Origin: an uncultured Verrucomicrobiota bacterium
GTDB taxonomy: Bacteria; Verrucomicrobiota; Verrucomicrobiia; Verrucomicrobiales; Verrucomicrobiaceae
Assembly (NCBI GenBank): GCA_903848465.1
Contig: CAINGK010000065.1
Location: forward strand, 1 to 44,205
Direction of reading: 5' to 3'
DNA length: 44,205 nucleotides
The notes beneath the pieces were generated by a model. That model was not told the origin of the DNA, did not search any database, and saw only the letters and a program-made list of their open reading frames with translations. Position numbers and translations under genes: made by a program. The number at the start of each line of letters is the position of its first letter. The first letter of the stretch is position 1. Shown piece after piece: positions 15,426-24,327 of this stretch.

Positions 15426-16661
15426 ATGAACCGCCGACACTTCCTCCGCGCCGCTGGCGCTTGCCTTGCTCTACCAGCCATCGGACGTGCGGCTGAAACT
15501 TTTTCAGCCAAGCGTCTCTTGGCGATCCACGTGCCGCTCGGAATGATGCCCGCGTTTTTCTTTCCAAAAGATGGCGAGACATCAAGTCCCTACCTTGACC
15601 TCCTGGCGGCTCACAAAGGGCACTTCAGCACGTTCAGTGGCATGTCGCATCCCAGTGTGGATGGGAATCATCACGCTGGTCAGTGCTTCCTCACCGGAGC
15701 ACCGCATCCGGGTCAGCCGACGTTTCGCAACAGCCTCTCACTCGACCAACTTGTCGCGGAGAAGATTGGGCTCGACACACGATTCCCATCGCTCGCCGTT
15801 TCTGTGCGCAAAGGCGAGCACTATGCCGACTCCATTGCTGTCTCGCGTTCGGGCGTCGTTTTGCCATCCGAGACAAGCGCGGAGAGGCTTTATCGGCGAT
15901 TGTTTGTCGCGGGCACAGCCGATGAAAAAGCCGCCACCATGCGTCGAATCGAAGCGGGCGGCAGCGTACTCGATCTGATCCTCGACAAAGCCAAGCGACT
16001 AGAAAAAAGCACCGCGCCACAAGATCGCGATCGCCTCGATCAATACTTCCAAAGCGTGCGCGAACTCGAAGGCCGCCTTCAGCGCAACATCGAGTGGGAG
16101 AACCGCCCGAAGCCGAAGGTGGACTACCCGCAGCCCAAAGACATCGCCGATGCCAATGAAGTCATCGCACGCTCCAAGCTCATGTTCGACCTCATCCGCC
16201 TCGCCTTGCAAACGGACAGCACGCGCGTCGCCACGCTGTCACTGAGCACCTTCTCCGTTGTGCCACACGTTCCCGGCGTGAAGAGCGAAACCCACGGCCT
16301 CACACATCACGGCAATGAGCCTGATAAAATCGCCGAGCTGCGGAAGATCGAAGAAGCCCAGATGGCTGCCTTTGCCAGCCTTCTGCAAATCCTGCGCGAC
16401 ACGACTGAAACTGGCGGCACCTTGCTCGATCACACGCAAGTGCTCTATGGCAGTTGTCTCGGCAACGCCAACTCCCACAGCAACCAAAACCTCCCACTCA
16501 TCCTCGCTGGCGGCGGCTTCAAGCATGGAGGACATCACCGCTTCGACGAGCAAAACAACAAACCACTTTCAAACCTCTTTGTCAGCATGCTCCAACGCTT
16601 GGGCATTGAGGTGGACAAGTTCGCAAGTAGCACGGGGACCATTTCGGGTATGGAAATTTGA
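15426..16661 (+). CDS. Tat-exported DUF1552 protein (unit 1)
   Basis: The product is 411 residues starting MNRRHFLRAAGACLALPAIG, a twin-arginine signal. The body matches the DUF1552 family, which is related in fold to DUF1501/sulfatase-like proteins. Recognisable segments are GMSHPSVDGNHHAGQCFLTG, LALQTDSTRVATLSLSTFS, ETHGLTHHGNEPDKIAEL, YGSCLGNANSHSNQNLPLIL and SSTGTISGMEI. Histidine-rich patches (GNHHAG, THHGN, GGHHR) could bind metal. The family typically sits next to DUF1592-family cytochromes, as here, and both are exported. Activity is unknown. Start codon is unambiguous because the RR motif follows directly. Confidence 0.9.
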   Translation: MNRRHFLRAAGACLALPAIGRAAETFSAKRLLAIHVPLGMMPAFFFPKDGETSSPYLDLLAAHKGHFSTFSGMSHPSVDGNHHAGQCFLTGAPHPGQPTFRNSLSLDQLVAEKIGLDTRFPSLAVSVRKGEHYADSIAVSRSGVVLPSETSAERLYRRLFVAGTADEKAATMRRIEAGGSVLDLILDKAKRLEKSTAPQDRDRLDQYFQSVRELEGRLQRNIEWENRPKPKVDYPQPKDIADANEVIARSKLMFDLIRLALQTDSTRVATLSLSTFSVVPHVPGVKSETHGLTHHGNEPDKIAELRKIEEAQMAAFASLLQILRDTTETGGTLLDHTQVLYGSCLGNANSHSNQNLPLILAGGGFKHGGHHRFDEQNNKPLSNLFVSMLQRLGIEVDKFASSTGTISGMEI

Positions 16662-16671
16662 AGGGCATTCA

Positions 16672-16697
16672 TGTCGAGTTTTTGATGCCATCACGTA
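16672..16697 (+). promoter_or_regulatory. Second copy of the candidate ECF-type promoter
   Basis: TGTCGAGTTTTTG (16672-16684) with CGTA at 16694-16697 repeats the motif upstream of the unit 1 sigma gene, here 18 bases before the start of the double SGNH hydrolase. Spacing differs by one base between the two sites. Confidence 0.35.
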
Positions 16698-16714
16698 ATC
16701 ACTGACAATCCGCC

Positions 16715-18577
16715 ATGAAGCTCATCCTGCTCCTCACCACATTCACCGTCGTCAGCGCCAAGGCGCTAGATTATCCCCACACCACTGCCGAACCACAAAA
16801 GGCCGGCTGGCCGCTCTCAGCAGAGGAGCGGGCGTATGTATTGAAGCCAGAGTTTGAGCGTCGCCCAGGATCAGAGGAGCATAAGCATTTGCCCCCCATG
16901 TGGCCGGTCACGCCTTCAGCGGGAAATTGGGGCGGCACGTCGTGGCTAGACACGCATGAGAAGCTCGTCGATTATGTGAAGGCGAATCCGGGGCCATGCG
17001 ATGTATTGCTCGTGGGCGATAGCATCACGCAGCAGTGGGGCAGCCCGCTGGACAAAGGGGTGCTCAATGAGTCGTGGAAGAAACATTTCGCGAACTACAA
17101 GACGATCAACATCGGCATCGGTGGCGATAAGGCGCAGAATGTCCTCTGGCGGCTCGATCACGGCGGTGTGGATGGCTTGCAGCCGAAGGTCGTGATCGTG
17201 ATGATCGGCAACAACAACATGTTCTTCGCGCCGGAGACAGGTGTGGAGGCGGCGGCAAAAGGAGCTCAGATGTGCGTGGCGAATGTGCGTGAGAAATTCC
17301 CCAACGCGGAGGTCATCGCCGCCAAAATCCTGCCTTGTCACGCTCCCGGCAACGACTTCTACGAGAACATCAAGAAGACCAATGCCGTGCTCGACACGCT
17401 GAAGCTCGATAGCGACCCGAAGGTGCATGTGCTGAATTTGTGGAGTGATTTCGCCAACGCCGACGGCACCATCAAGAAGCCCCTCTTCGGGCCAGACAAT
17501 ATCCATCTCTCACTCGAAGGCTACGCCGTGTATGCCGAGCGCTTGAAGCCATTGGTGGACAAGTTTATCGGCGGCAAAGGCCTCGGCGGAGATGTGATCA
17601 TCCCGGCGAAGAAGACAGGTGCTACGAGTACTGCTGCGACTTCACCAACTGCATCACCAACGAATTCAAACACGTCTCCGAGCGCAGCGATGCTCAAGAC
17701 CACTCCAAAGACGACCGATGGCAAATCGCTCCTCTATCCCTATGCGCCCTACAACGACGGCAAACTCGACCCGCAGCTCACCGGTTGGCCGTTGACCCAA
17801 GCCGAAATTGATTGGGTCACGAAGGGCGAATACTTCCGCAAGCCTGGGCATGAAGCGCAAAAGCATCAGCCTGACATGTGGTTCGTCACACCCACCGCGG
17901 GCCATTGGACTCCGAAGGACGGCAGCACCGGGAACGACTGGCTCAAGCATCACTCCACATGCATCGAGAAGGTGAAGGCCGCAGGCAGCATCGACATCGC
18001 GCTTATCGGCGACAGCATCACGCAAGGCTGGGGCGGTGGCTGGGATGGCGCACCCTTCAATGCTGCGTGGCAAAAACACTTCAACGACAAGAAAACTGTG
18101 AACCTCGGCATCGGCGGAGATCGCATGGAGCACATCCTCTGGCGACTCGATCACGGCGCGCTCGATTGCGCATCGCCCAAAGTGATCGTGCTCATGATCG
18201 GTGTGAACAACGCCCCGCTCATGCAAGCCAACGGTGTCCCCGTCACCGCCGCCGTCCACGGCATCAAGCTCTGCATCGAGAACCTCCGCCTCCGCTGCCC
18301 GCTGTCGCAGATCGTTCTCGTGAATATCCTTCCTGCCTTTGATCCCAGCAAGGAGGTCGGCAGACAAATCGTGAACATCAACGGGCTGCTCGACACCCCC
18401 AAACTCCATGCCGATGCGAACATCAGAGTTCTCGATCTGTGGAGCGATTTCACCAACGCCGAAGGCACCCTCAAGACCGTGCTTTATTCGGACAAACACC
18501 TCCATCTTGGGCCGCAGGGATATGAAGTTTTCGCAGCCAAGCTGAAGCCAGTGGTGGAGGCGCTGCTGAAGAAGTGA
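16715..18577 (+). CDS. Secreted protein with two tandem SGNH/GDSL hydrolase domains
   Basis: The product is 620 residues with a signal peptide (LILLLTTFTVVSAKA). It is an internal duplication. Each half begins with a GWPLSAEERAY-like segment and MWPVTPSAGNW, followed by an SGNH domain of the PAF-acetylhydrolase type. Half 1 has the nucleophile Ser103 in LLVGDSITQQWG, GIGGDKAQNVLWRLDHG, IGNNN and DNIH before LSLEGY. Half 2 has Ser434 in LIGDSITQGWGG, GIGGDRMEHILWRLDHG, IGVNN, but its last block reads SDKHLHLGPQGY, with the aspartate one residue out of register. An Ala/Thr/Ser/Pro linker (about 300-335) joins the halves. Probable role: removing acetyl or other ester groups from polysaccharide outside the cytoplasm. 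Confidence 0.9.
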   Translation: MKLILLLTTFTVVSAKALDYPHTTAEPQKAGWPLSAEERAYVLKPEFERRPGSEEHKHLPPMWPVTPSAGNWGGTSWLDTHEKLVDYVKANPGPCDVLLVGDSITQQWGSPLDKGVLNESWKKHFANYKTINIGIGGDKAQNVLWRLDHGGVDGLQPKVVIVMIGNNNMFFAPETGVEAAAKGAQMCVANVREKFPNAEVIAAKILPCHAPGNDFYENIKKTNAVLDTLKLDSDPKVHVLNLWSDFANADGTIKKPLFGPDNIHLSLEGYAVYAERLKPLVDKFIGGKGLGGDVIIPAKKTGATSTAATSPTASPTNSNTSPSAAMLKTTPKTTDGKSLLYPYAPYNDGKLDPQLTGWPLTQAEIDWVTKGEYFRKPGHEAQKHQPDMWFVTPTAGHWTPKDGSTGNDWLKHHSTCIEKVKAAGSIDIALIGDSITQGWGGGWDGAPFNAAWQKHFNDKKTVNLGIGGDRMEHILWRLDHGALDCASPKVIVLMIGVNNAPLMQANGVPVTAAVHGIKLCIENLRLRCPLSQIVLVNILPAFDPSKEVGRQIVNINGLLDTPKLHADANIRVLDLWSDFTNAEGTLKTVLYSDKHLHLGPQGYEVFAAKLKPVVEALLKK

Positions 18578-18632
18578 GGCTGCAAAAGCTAACGTGATTC
18601 GGCGTATTGAAATCATCGTCAGGAACAACTTA

Positions 18633-20102
18633 ATGAAACACACACTCACTCTACTCACCGCCGTGCTGCTGGCCTTTGTCAGTCATGCCTTCGCTGCCGT
18701 ATCCGTCACCGAGTTTGGCGCAAAAGGTGACGGCATTGCCGATGACACTCGCGCCATCCAAGCCGCGCTCGACACCGGGAAGAACGTCGTCATTCCCGAA
18801 GGCACCTTCCGCATCTACAACGCGCTGTCGCCGAAAGCCAATCAGGTCATCGAACTCATCGGCACCGTTCGCATCGCGGACTCGATCATCCAGCGCGTGA
18901 CGGCTGACGCCGCTGCGGGACAGCCGAATGTGACGGTCGCCGATGCCTCGGGTTACTACGCAGGGCAGTGGGTCACGATGGGCGCGGACGATTTGCCCAT
19001 GCAAGGCGGTGGCGGTGGCGTGCATAAGGACCGACGCGAGGGTGGCGATAGCGGACGCATCGCCAGCATCGCGGGGAATACGATCACCTTCGAGCTGCCG
19101 CTACGCCGTGCCTATAAGCTCGCGGCGAACCCGCGACTCGGCACACAGCCCAGCGCTTTTCTCATCACGCAACCCGGCGTGCGCATCCACGGCACGGGCG
19201 TCATTGATGGCAATCGCGCGAAGCAATTCGACTTCGCGCCCGGTGACATGTCGCCAAAGCAGGGACGCGGCGAAGACACGCGAGCGGGTTGCGGCATCAG
19301 CATTGATTCGCAGGTTGAACCCGTCGCGCACGTGCGCATCGAGGGCATCACCATCCGCGACTGCATTCTGCATAATCTCAGCCTCTACAACACGCAGCAC
19401 ACGCTCATCAGCCACATCACCTGCATCCGCGCGCACGACAAAAACATCGTCCTGCGACGCAGCGAGTATTGCCAGCTCATCGGCAATCAGTGCCTCGACT
19501 CCGTGTTCGAGGACGGCATCATCATTTACGCGAACAACAACCATTGCATCGTGCAGGGCAACATCTGCACCCGCAACGCCCGTGTCGGCATCGGCGTCAA
19601 CGCCTTCCAGACCGGCATCCTGCTCTCCGGCAACATCTGCAAGGACAATGGAGCGAACCTCATGCTGCGCGGCGACTACTGCTCGTCCACCGGCGACTTT
19701 TGTTCCGGCACCGGCGACGTGGTCATCCACGGGCGCGGCAATCAGGTCAATGGACTCATCGCACTCTGCGGCGTGGATATTTCCGCCACCGACCTCAGCT
19801 ACACCGGCGGCATCATCAGCGGCAGCGACGAAGCGCCTTTGAAAGTCGCCATGACCATCGCCCGCACGAGCGATGACAAACGCGTCGCCCTCGTGGATGG
19901 CGTGCGCATCCGGCAAGTCACCATGAAGAACTGCCACACTGCCGTGAATGTGAAGGGCGTGATCAAAGACGTGCGCCTCATCGAGAACCGCATCGAGTCG
20001 AAGGGCGAGCCATTCACTATCGCCGCCGAGTGCAAGGAGCAGGTCACGCTGGAGCGGAATGAAACCGGCGTTGAATCCGCGAAAGAAAGCAAAGCGAAAT
20101 GA
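18633..20102 (+). CDS. Secreted right-handed beta-helix protein, pectate-lyase-3-like
   Basis: The ATG at 18633 gives 489 residues with signal peptide LTLLTAVLLAFVSHAFAA. The mature start VTEFGAKGDGIADDTRAIQA is the hallmark of the Pectate_lyase_3 / GH28-like entry into a beta-helix, followed by helix rungs with many Asn (YANNNHCIVQGNICTRNARV; FQTGILLSGNICKDNGANLM). Such proteins are lyases or hydrolases of uronic-acid-containing polysaccharides, or act as binding scaffolds; catalytic residues cannot be assigned here. Its stop overlaps the start of the next cytochrome gene (ATGA at 20099), so the two are likely translated together. Confidence 0.85.
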   Translation: MKHTLTLLTAVLLAFVSHAFAAVSVTEFGAKGDGIADDTRAIQAALDTGKNVVIPEGTFRIYNALSPKANQVIELIGTVRIADSIIQRVTADAAAGQPNVTVADASGYYAGQWVTMGADDLPMQGGGGGVHKDRREGGDSGRIASIAGNTITFELPLRRAYKLAANPRLGTQPSAFLITQPGVRIHGTGVIDGNRAKQFDFAPGDMSPKQGRGEDTRAGCGISIDSQVEPVAHVRIEGITIRDCILHNLSLYNTQHTLISHITCIRAHDKNIVLRRSEYCQLIGNQCLDSVFEDGIIIYANNNHCIVQGNICTRNARVGIGVNAFQTGILLSGNICKDNGANLMLRGDYCSSTGDFCSGTGDVVIHGRGNQVNGLIALCGVDISATDLSYTGGIISGSDEAPLKVAMTIARTSDDKRVALVDGVRIRQVTMKNCHTAVNVKGVIKDVRLIENRIESKGEPFTIAAECKEQVTLERNETGVESAKESKAK

Positions 20103-22684
20103 AGCACCTGCTCGTTTACACCGCCATGCTGCTCGCACCGCTGGCTGCGTTGCACGCTTCGGATAAGGCGGCTTTCTTCGAGCAGCATTGCTACGACTGC
20201 CACGGTGCGGATGAGAAAAAGGGCGGGCTCGATTTGACTTCGCTCGCGCTGAAGCTCGACGATCGCGCGAACTTCGAGACGTGGGTGAAGATTCACGACG
20301 CCATCGCGAATGGCGAGATGCCGCCGAAGAAGAAGGTGCGTCCGCCGGAAACGGAGACGAAGGCGTTGCTCGCGGACTTGGATGCGAAGCTCATCGCAGC
20401 GGATGAGGCGCGCATTGCGAAGGATGGCGGGCGCGCGGTATTTCGGCGGCTGACGCGCTTGGAGTATGAGAATGCGCTGCGTGACTTGCTCGCGCTGCCG
20501 CATTTGGAAATCAAAGAGCTGCTGCCAGCGGATGGTTCGCGGCATGGATTCGACAAGGTCGGCGAGGCGCTCGATCTCTCGCATGTGCAGCTTGCGAAGT
20601 ATCTGGAGGCGGCGGACCGCGCGCTTGATGCGGCGATTGCCACGCGTGCCACGCCGCCGCCGGTGGTGAAGCGGCGGCTCTATCCGACGGATTCGTTCAA
20701 GTGGCACGCGAATCTCAAGCTCGGCAGCGCGGTGCTGCTGAAGGACGGCCAGCCCGACCCGCTGTGGCCCGTCGCGACGGTGAAGCACGACGCGGGCGAC
20801 GACATCAAGACGCCGGACTTTTTCAAACTGAAGCAATCCGTCGCGCTACTCACGCCGAGCTTCGAAGGCTGGCTCAAGAGCATGACTTTAGCGCCGATGT
20901 TCGCGGGCAAGTATCGGCTTCGGCTCTCGACGTGGAGTGCGCAGTGGAACGCGGGCAAGCTGGAGCCTGCGCCCGTGCCGCAGACGGTGCGACTCTACGC
21001 GCATCCGCGCACGCTCGGCTACTTCGAGGCACCGTCGCTCACGCCGAAGGTCCACGAACTCACGCCGTGGCTGGAGATGGGCGACGAGGTCATCTTCGAT
21101 CCCGCGTCGTTCTTTTGGACGGGCTTGCAGATTCATCAGCACAAGGGCGGCGGCGGGCTGCATGTTGGTCCGGCGATTGTGTGCGACTGGCTCGAAGTGG
21201 AAGGCCCGCTCTACGAGCAATGGCCGCCGGAGAGTCATCGCCGCGTGTTCGGCGATTTGCCGCTGAAGCCCTTCGATGCCACGAGCGGGCTCACGCCGCC
21301 ATCGCACGCACAGCCCGTGCAAAAGGTCGGCTACGGCTGGCCGAAGCCGTGGGAAATTCCACCGGGTGATTCCAAGCCGCAACCGCTCGTCACCGTCGCC
21401 AGCGCTGCGCCGCTCGATGATGCGAAGCGTTTGCTCGCGAGCTTTCTCCCGCGCGCGTTTCGTCGCGATGTGAGCGACGCCGAGGTGATGAAGTATGTCG
21501 GCCTCATGCAGCAGCGCTTGGAAAAGAAGGACTGCTTTGAACTCGCGATGCGCCACGCTTACAAGGCCGCGCTGACTTCCACGCAGTTCCTCTTTCGCAA
21601 AGAAACGCCCGGCCAGCTCGACGATCTCGCGCTCGCCACGCGCCTAGCATTCTGGCTCTGGAACTCACCGCCTGACGACGCGCTGCTCGCGCTCGCGAAG
21701 CAAAACAAACTCCACGAGCCCGCGACACTCCGCGCCCAAGTCGAGCGCCTGCTCAACGACGCACGCAGCGAGCGTTTCATCACCGACTTCCTCGACCAGT
21801 GGCTCAAGCTCCGCGACATCGACGCCACCGATCCCGACGGCGCACTCTACCCTGAGTTCCATCTCTATTTGAAGGAATCCATGCTCGCCGAGTCGCGCGC
21901 CTTCCTTCGCGAACTCATCGCGAAGGATCTGCCCGCGTCGAACATCGTCGCGTCTGATTTTGGCATGCTCAATCAACGCCTCGCCGAGCACTACGGCATC
22001 CCGGGCGTCACCGGCCCCGACATCCGTCGCGTGTCGCTCCCGCCCGGCAGTCATCGCGGTGGCTTCCTCACGCAGGGCGCAGTGTTGAAAGTCACCGCCA
22101 ACGGCACCGTTTCATCGCCCGTCGTGCGCGGCGTCTTCGTCACCGAACGCATCCTCGGCCAGACCGTGCCACCGCCGCCACCCGGCGTGCCCGCGATCGA
22201 TCCCGACACGCGCGGCGCGACCACCATCCGCGAGCAACTCGCCAAGCATCGCTCGGATGCGAGCTGCGCCGCGTGCCATCGCAAGATGGACCCGCCCGGC
22301 CTCGCGCTGGAGAGCTACGACGTCATCGGCGGCTGGCGAGCGCAGTATCGGTCGTTGGAAAAGGGAACGCCCGTCGCGCTGAATTTCCCCGACGGCACCG
22401 GCGTCCGCTACAAGGCCGGCCCCGTCGTGGATGCCAGCGGCGAGACCGCGCAAGGCGAGCCCTTCACCGACCTCGCCGCATTCCAAAAACTCGCACTCGC
22501 CCACCCCGACATCATCGCCCGCGCCTTCGTCACGCAAATGTTCACCTACGCCACCGGCGCCGAACCGAGCTACGCCGACCGCCGCGAAATCTCCCGCATC
22601 CTCGCGGAGACGATGGCGGGGAAGTTTGGCGTGCGTTCGCTCATTCACGCGATGGCGGAGAGTCCGTTGTTTATGAGCAAATAG
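20099..22684 (+). CDS. Exported DUF1592-family c-type cytochrome (unit 1, second)
   Basis: The product is 861 residues. The signal peptide, with LLAPLAALHAS, belongs to the set of near-identical signals seen across the window. Domain order is as in the gene at 12776: PSCyt1 with CYDCH at residues 31-35 and KKGGLDL, DUF1587 (RLEYENALRDLLALP), DUF1595, DUF1592 (ATRLAFWLWNSPPDDALLA), DUF1588 (RGVFVTERILGQTVPPPPPG, CAACH at 723-727) and DUF1585. It is coupled by ATGA to the pectate-lyase-like gene rather than to a DUF1552 gene, so its DUF1552 partner, if it needs one, must be encoded elsewhere. It closes unit 1; the next sigma gene starts 81 bases on. Confidence 0.9.
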   Translation: MKHLLVYTAMLLAPLAALHASDKAAFFEQHCYDCHGADEKKGGLDLTSLALKLDDRANFETWVKIHDAIANGEMPPKKKVRPPETETKALLADLDAKLIAADEARIAKDGGRAVFRRLTRLEYENALRDLLALPHLEIKELLPADGSRHGFDKVGEALDLSHVQLAKYLEAADRALDAAIATRATPPPVVKRRLYPTDSFKWHANLKLGSAVLLKDGQPDPLWPVATVKHDAGDDIKTPDFFKLKQSVALLTPSFEGWLKSMTLAPMFAGKYRLRLSTWSAQWNAGKLEPAPVPQTVRLYAHPRTLGYFEAPSLTPKVHELTPWLEMGDEVIFDPASFFWTGLQIHQHKGGGGLHVGPAIVCDWLEVEGPLYEQWPPESHRRVFGDLPLKPFDATSGLTPPSHAQPVQKVGYGWPKPWEIPPGDSKPQPLVTVASAAPLDDAKRLLASFLPRAFRRDVSDAEVMKYVGLMQQRLEKKDCFELAMRHAYKAALTSTQFLFRKETPGQLDDLALATRLAFWLWNSPPDDALLALAKQNKLHEPATLRAQVERLLNDARSERFITDFLDQWLKLRDIDATDPDGALYPEFHLYLKESMLAESRAFLRELIAKDLPASNIVASDFGMLNQRLAEHYGIPGVTGPDIRRVSLPPGSHRGGFLTQGAVLKVTANGTVSSPVVRGVFVTERILGQTVPPPPPGVPAIDPDTRGATTIREQLAKHRSDASCAACHRKMDPPGLALESYDVIGGWRAQYRSLEKGTPVALNFPDGTGVRYKAGPVVDASGETAQGEPFTDLAAFQKLALAHPDIIARAFVTQMFTYATGAEPSYADRREISRILAETMAGKFGVRSLIHAMAESPLFMSK

Positions 22685-22751
22685 GGCTCATGCCGGGGCG
22701 GCGAATGGGGGAGAGAAAATGTGTAACCTTTATGCCTCTCGCATCACTAGT

Positions 22752-22756
22752 AGGAG
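22752..22756 (+). promoter_or_regulatory. Ribosome binding site of the unit 2 sigma gene
   Basis: AGGAG lies 9 bases before the ATG at 22766 and supports that start. Most other genes in the units have no clear site and depend on ATGA overlap with the gene before. Confidence 0.6.
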
Positions 22757-22765
22757 CACATTGAA

Positions 22766-23335
22766 ATGACGCCTGATCAAAATCCAAATAACGGCGCGAT
22801 GGATGACGACGCACTCGACCAGCAGGTGCGGACGTTTCTGGCCGCACGCCCGTTGATTCAGGCACACATCGGTTCGCTCGTGCGTGATGCGGCGTTGGCG
22901 GAGGATGTGTTTCAGGAGGTGTGGATTCGGTTTGAACGCGTTACCCGACGAGGCGAGATCGTTGCGAATGTGCCAGCTTGGTGCCGGGCAGCCGCCAGGT
23001 TGGTAGCGTTGGAAAGCTGGCGGCGGCAAGGCCGGGAGCAGGCCACGGAGGATGAGGAACTGGCTGCGCTCGTCGAGCAGGCTTACGAGGACCAGGATTT
23101 GCAGGCCGAAATTTGGGGGGCGCGCAGTGCGGCGCTAGAGCATTGCCTTGATCTGCTGCCCGACCGTTCACGCGATCTAGTCACCCGCCGCTATCGCGAT
23201 GGCCAGCCGCTCGCTGAAATCGCCGACCAACTTAGCCAAAGCCTCGGCAGTGTGAAGACGGCGATGTGCCGCCTGCGACTCGCGCTGGCAGAGTGCGTCC
23301 GCAAACGTCTCGCATCAAATCCCGCATGCTCATGA
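22766..23335 (+). CDS. ECF-family RNA polymerase sigma factor (unit 2)
   Basis: The product is 189 residues. Region 2 has RDAALAEDVFQEVWIRFERV and WCRAAARLVALESWRRQGRE. Region 4 has LVTRRYRDGQPLAEIADQLS, then QSLGSVKTAMCRLRLALAEC. The start is supported by AGGAG at 22752. The stop overlaps the anti-sigma start at 23332 by ATGA. It is a paralogue of the sigma factors at 11312 and 28470, though clearly diverged in both regions, so the three probably read different promoters. Confidence 0.92.
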   Translation: MTPDQNPNNGAMDDDALDQQVRTFLAARPLIQAHIGSLVRDAALAEDVFQEVWIRFERVTRRGEIVANVPAWCRAAARLVALESWRRQGREQATEDEELAALVEQAYEDQDLQAEIWGARSAALEHCLDLLPDRSRDLVTRRYRDGQPLAEIADQLSQSLGSVKTAMCRLRLALAECVRKRLASNPACS

Positions 23336-24249
23336 ACGAAACTCGCCTGGAAGAACTGCTCCTTGCCTACGAGGACAATACGCTCCGCCCTGATGAACTG
23401 ACTGAGTTCAAGCATTTCCTTCGTTCATCTCCTGCGGCACGCGAACGCCTCGTCGAAGCGGGGGTGCTACAAAGCGTTGCCAAGAGTCACTTCTTTATCG
23501 AGGTGGCCGCTGCGCAGCTTCCAACGAAACCGAATCGCTTGTTTCAATGGCGTCCGCTCATGGCTGCGGCGGCGGGGATTGTTTTGGGGATGTTCTGCAC
23601 GTCGGTGGTGTTTGGTTATGTGGGGCCGCGTGTGGTGGAGAAGGTGAAGGCGGTGTTCAGTGAGGGCTTTGAATCAGGCATGACGAAGACCGCACCCGGA
23701 GTGCCGCGTGTTGCTGGACAGTGGAGCGGCGATGAGGCGGAGGTGGTCACCTCGACCCCGGAGGTGAAGGCGCATGGCGGTGCGAAGATGCTGCGCTTTC
23801 TCAGTGCGACCTATCCGGGTGAGAACTCGCCACGCAGTCAGTGGGGGGATGTGTATCGCATCGTGGATGTGCGCGGGCTGGCCGGTGCGGGGAGCACGGT
23901 GGCGCGGGTGTCGGCAAGTTTTGCGCAGGGAGTGGTGACGGGGGAGGAAAGGTTCGCGTGCAGGGTTGGAGCTTATGCGTTGGATCAGGATTTGAGCACG
24001 CTGCCATCGTCGCTGAACCACACGTGGTTGCAGCAAAACAACAGCGCGACGGGTTCACGCAGAGCGGTGCTCACGGGCACTGGCCGGTGGCAGGAAGTTT
24101 CCGTCGAGCTGCCGATCACGCGTGAGACGCGCTTTGTGGTCCTGCATCTCGCGGTGGTTCAAGAGCAGCCCACACTCAATTCCGGAGTCGTGCAGTTTAG
24201 CGGTCACTTCATGGACGACGTGAAGGTGGAGCTGATCACGCGGCCTTGA
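23332..24249 (+). CDS. Membrane anti-sigma factor with exported beta-sandwich domain (unit 2)
   Basis: The start at 23332 overlaps the sigma stop (ATGA) and gives 305 residues; an ATG two codons earlier is possible. The cytoplasmic N-terminus has LLAYEDNTLRPDELTEFKHF. One membrane helix (PLMAAAAGIVLGMFCTSVVF) follows, then an exported domain from FESGMTKTAPGVPRVAGQWS, with GDEAEV and GGAKMLRFLSATYPG. These match the unit 3 protein almost position by position (GQWSGD, MLRFLSA). The fold looks like a jelly-roll carbohydrate-binding module. The likely ligand is a sugar chain, but this is inference. Confidence 0.85.
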   Translation: MNETRLEELLLAYEDNTLRPDELTEFKHFLRSSPAARERLVEAGVLQSVAKSHFFIEVAAAQLPTKPNRLFQWRPLMAAAAGIVLGMFCTSVVFGYVGPRVVEKVKAVFSEGFESGMTKTAPGVPRVAGQWSGDEAEVVTSTPEVKAHGGAKMLRFLSATYPGENSPRSQWGDVYRIVDVRGLAGAGSTVARVSASFAQGVVTGEERFACRVGAYALDQDLSTLPSSLNHTWLQQNNSATGSRRAVLTGTGRWQEVSVELPITRETRFVVLHLAVVQEQPTLNSGVVQFSGHFMDDVKVELITRP

Positions 24250-24327
24250 TCGGCCTCATCGCTCATTCTGCTCTCCCGAATCCAAGGACGCATCACTTCA
24301 CGATCCAACTTCTTTCCACAACACCTC

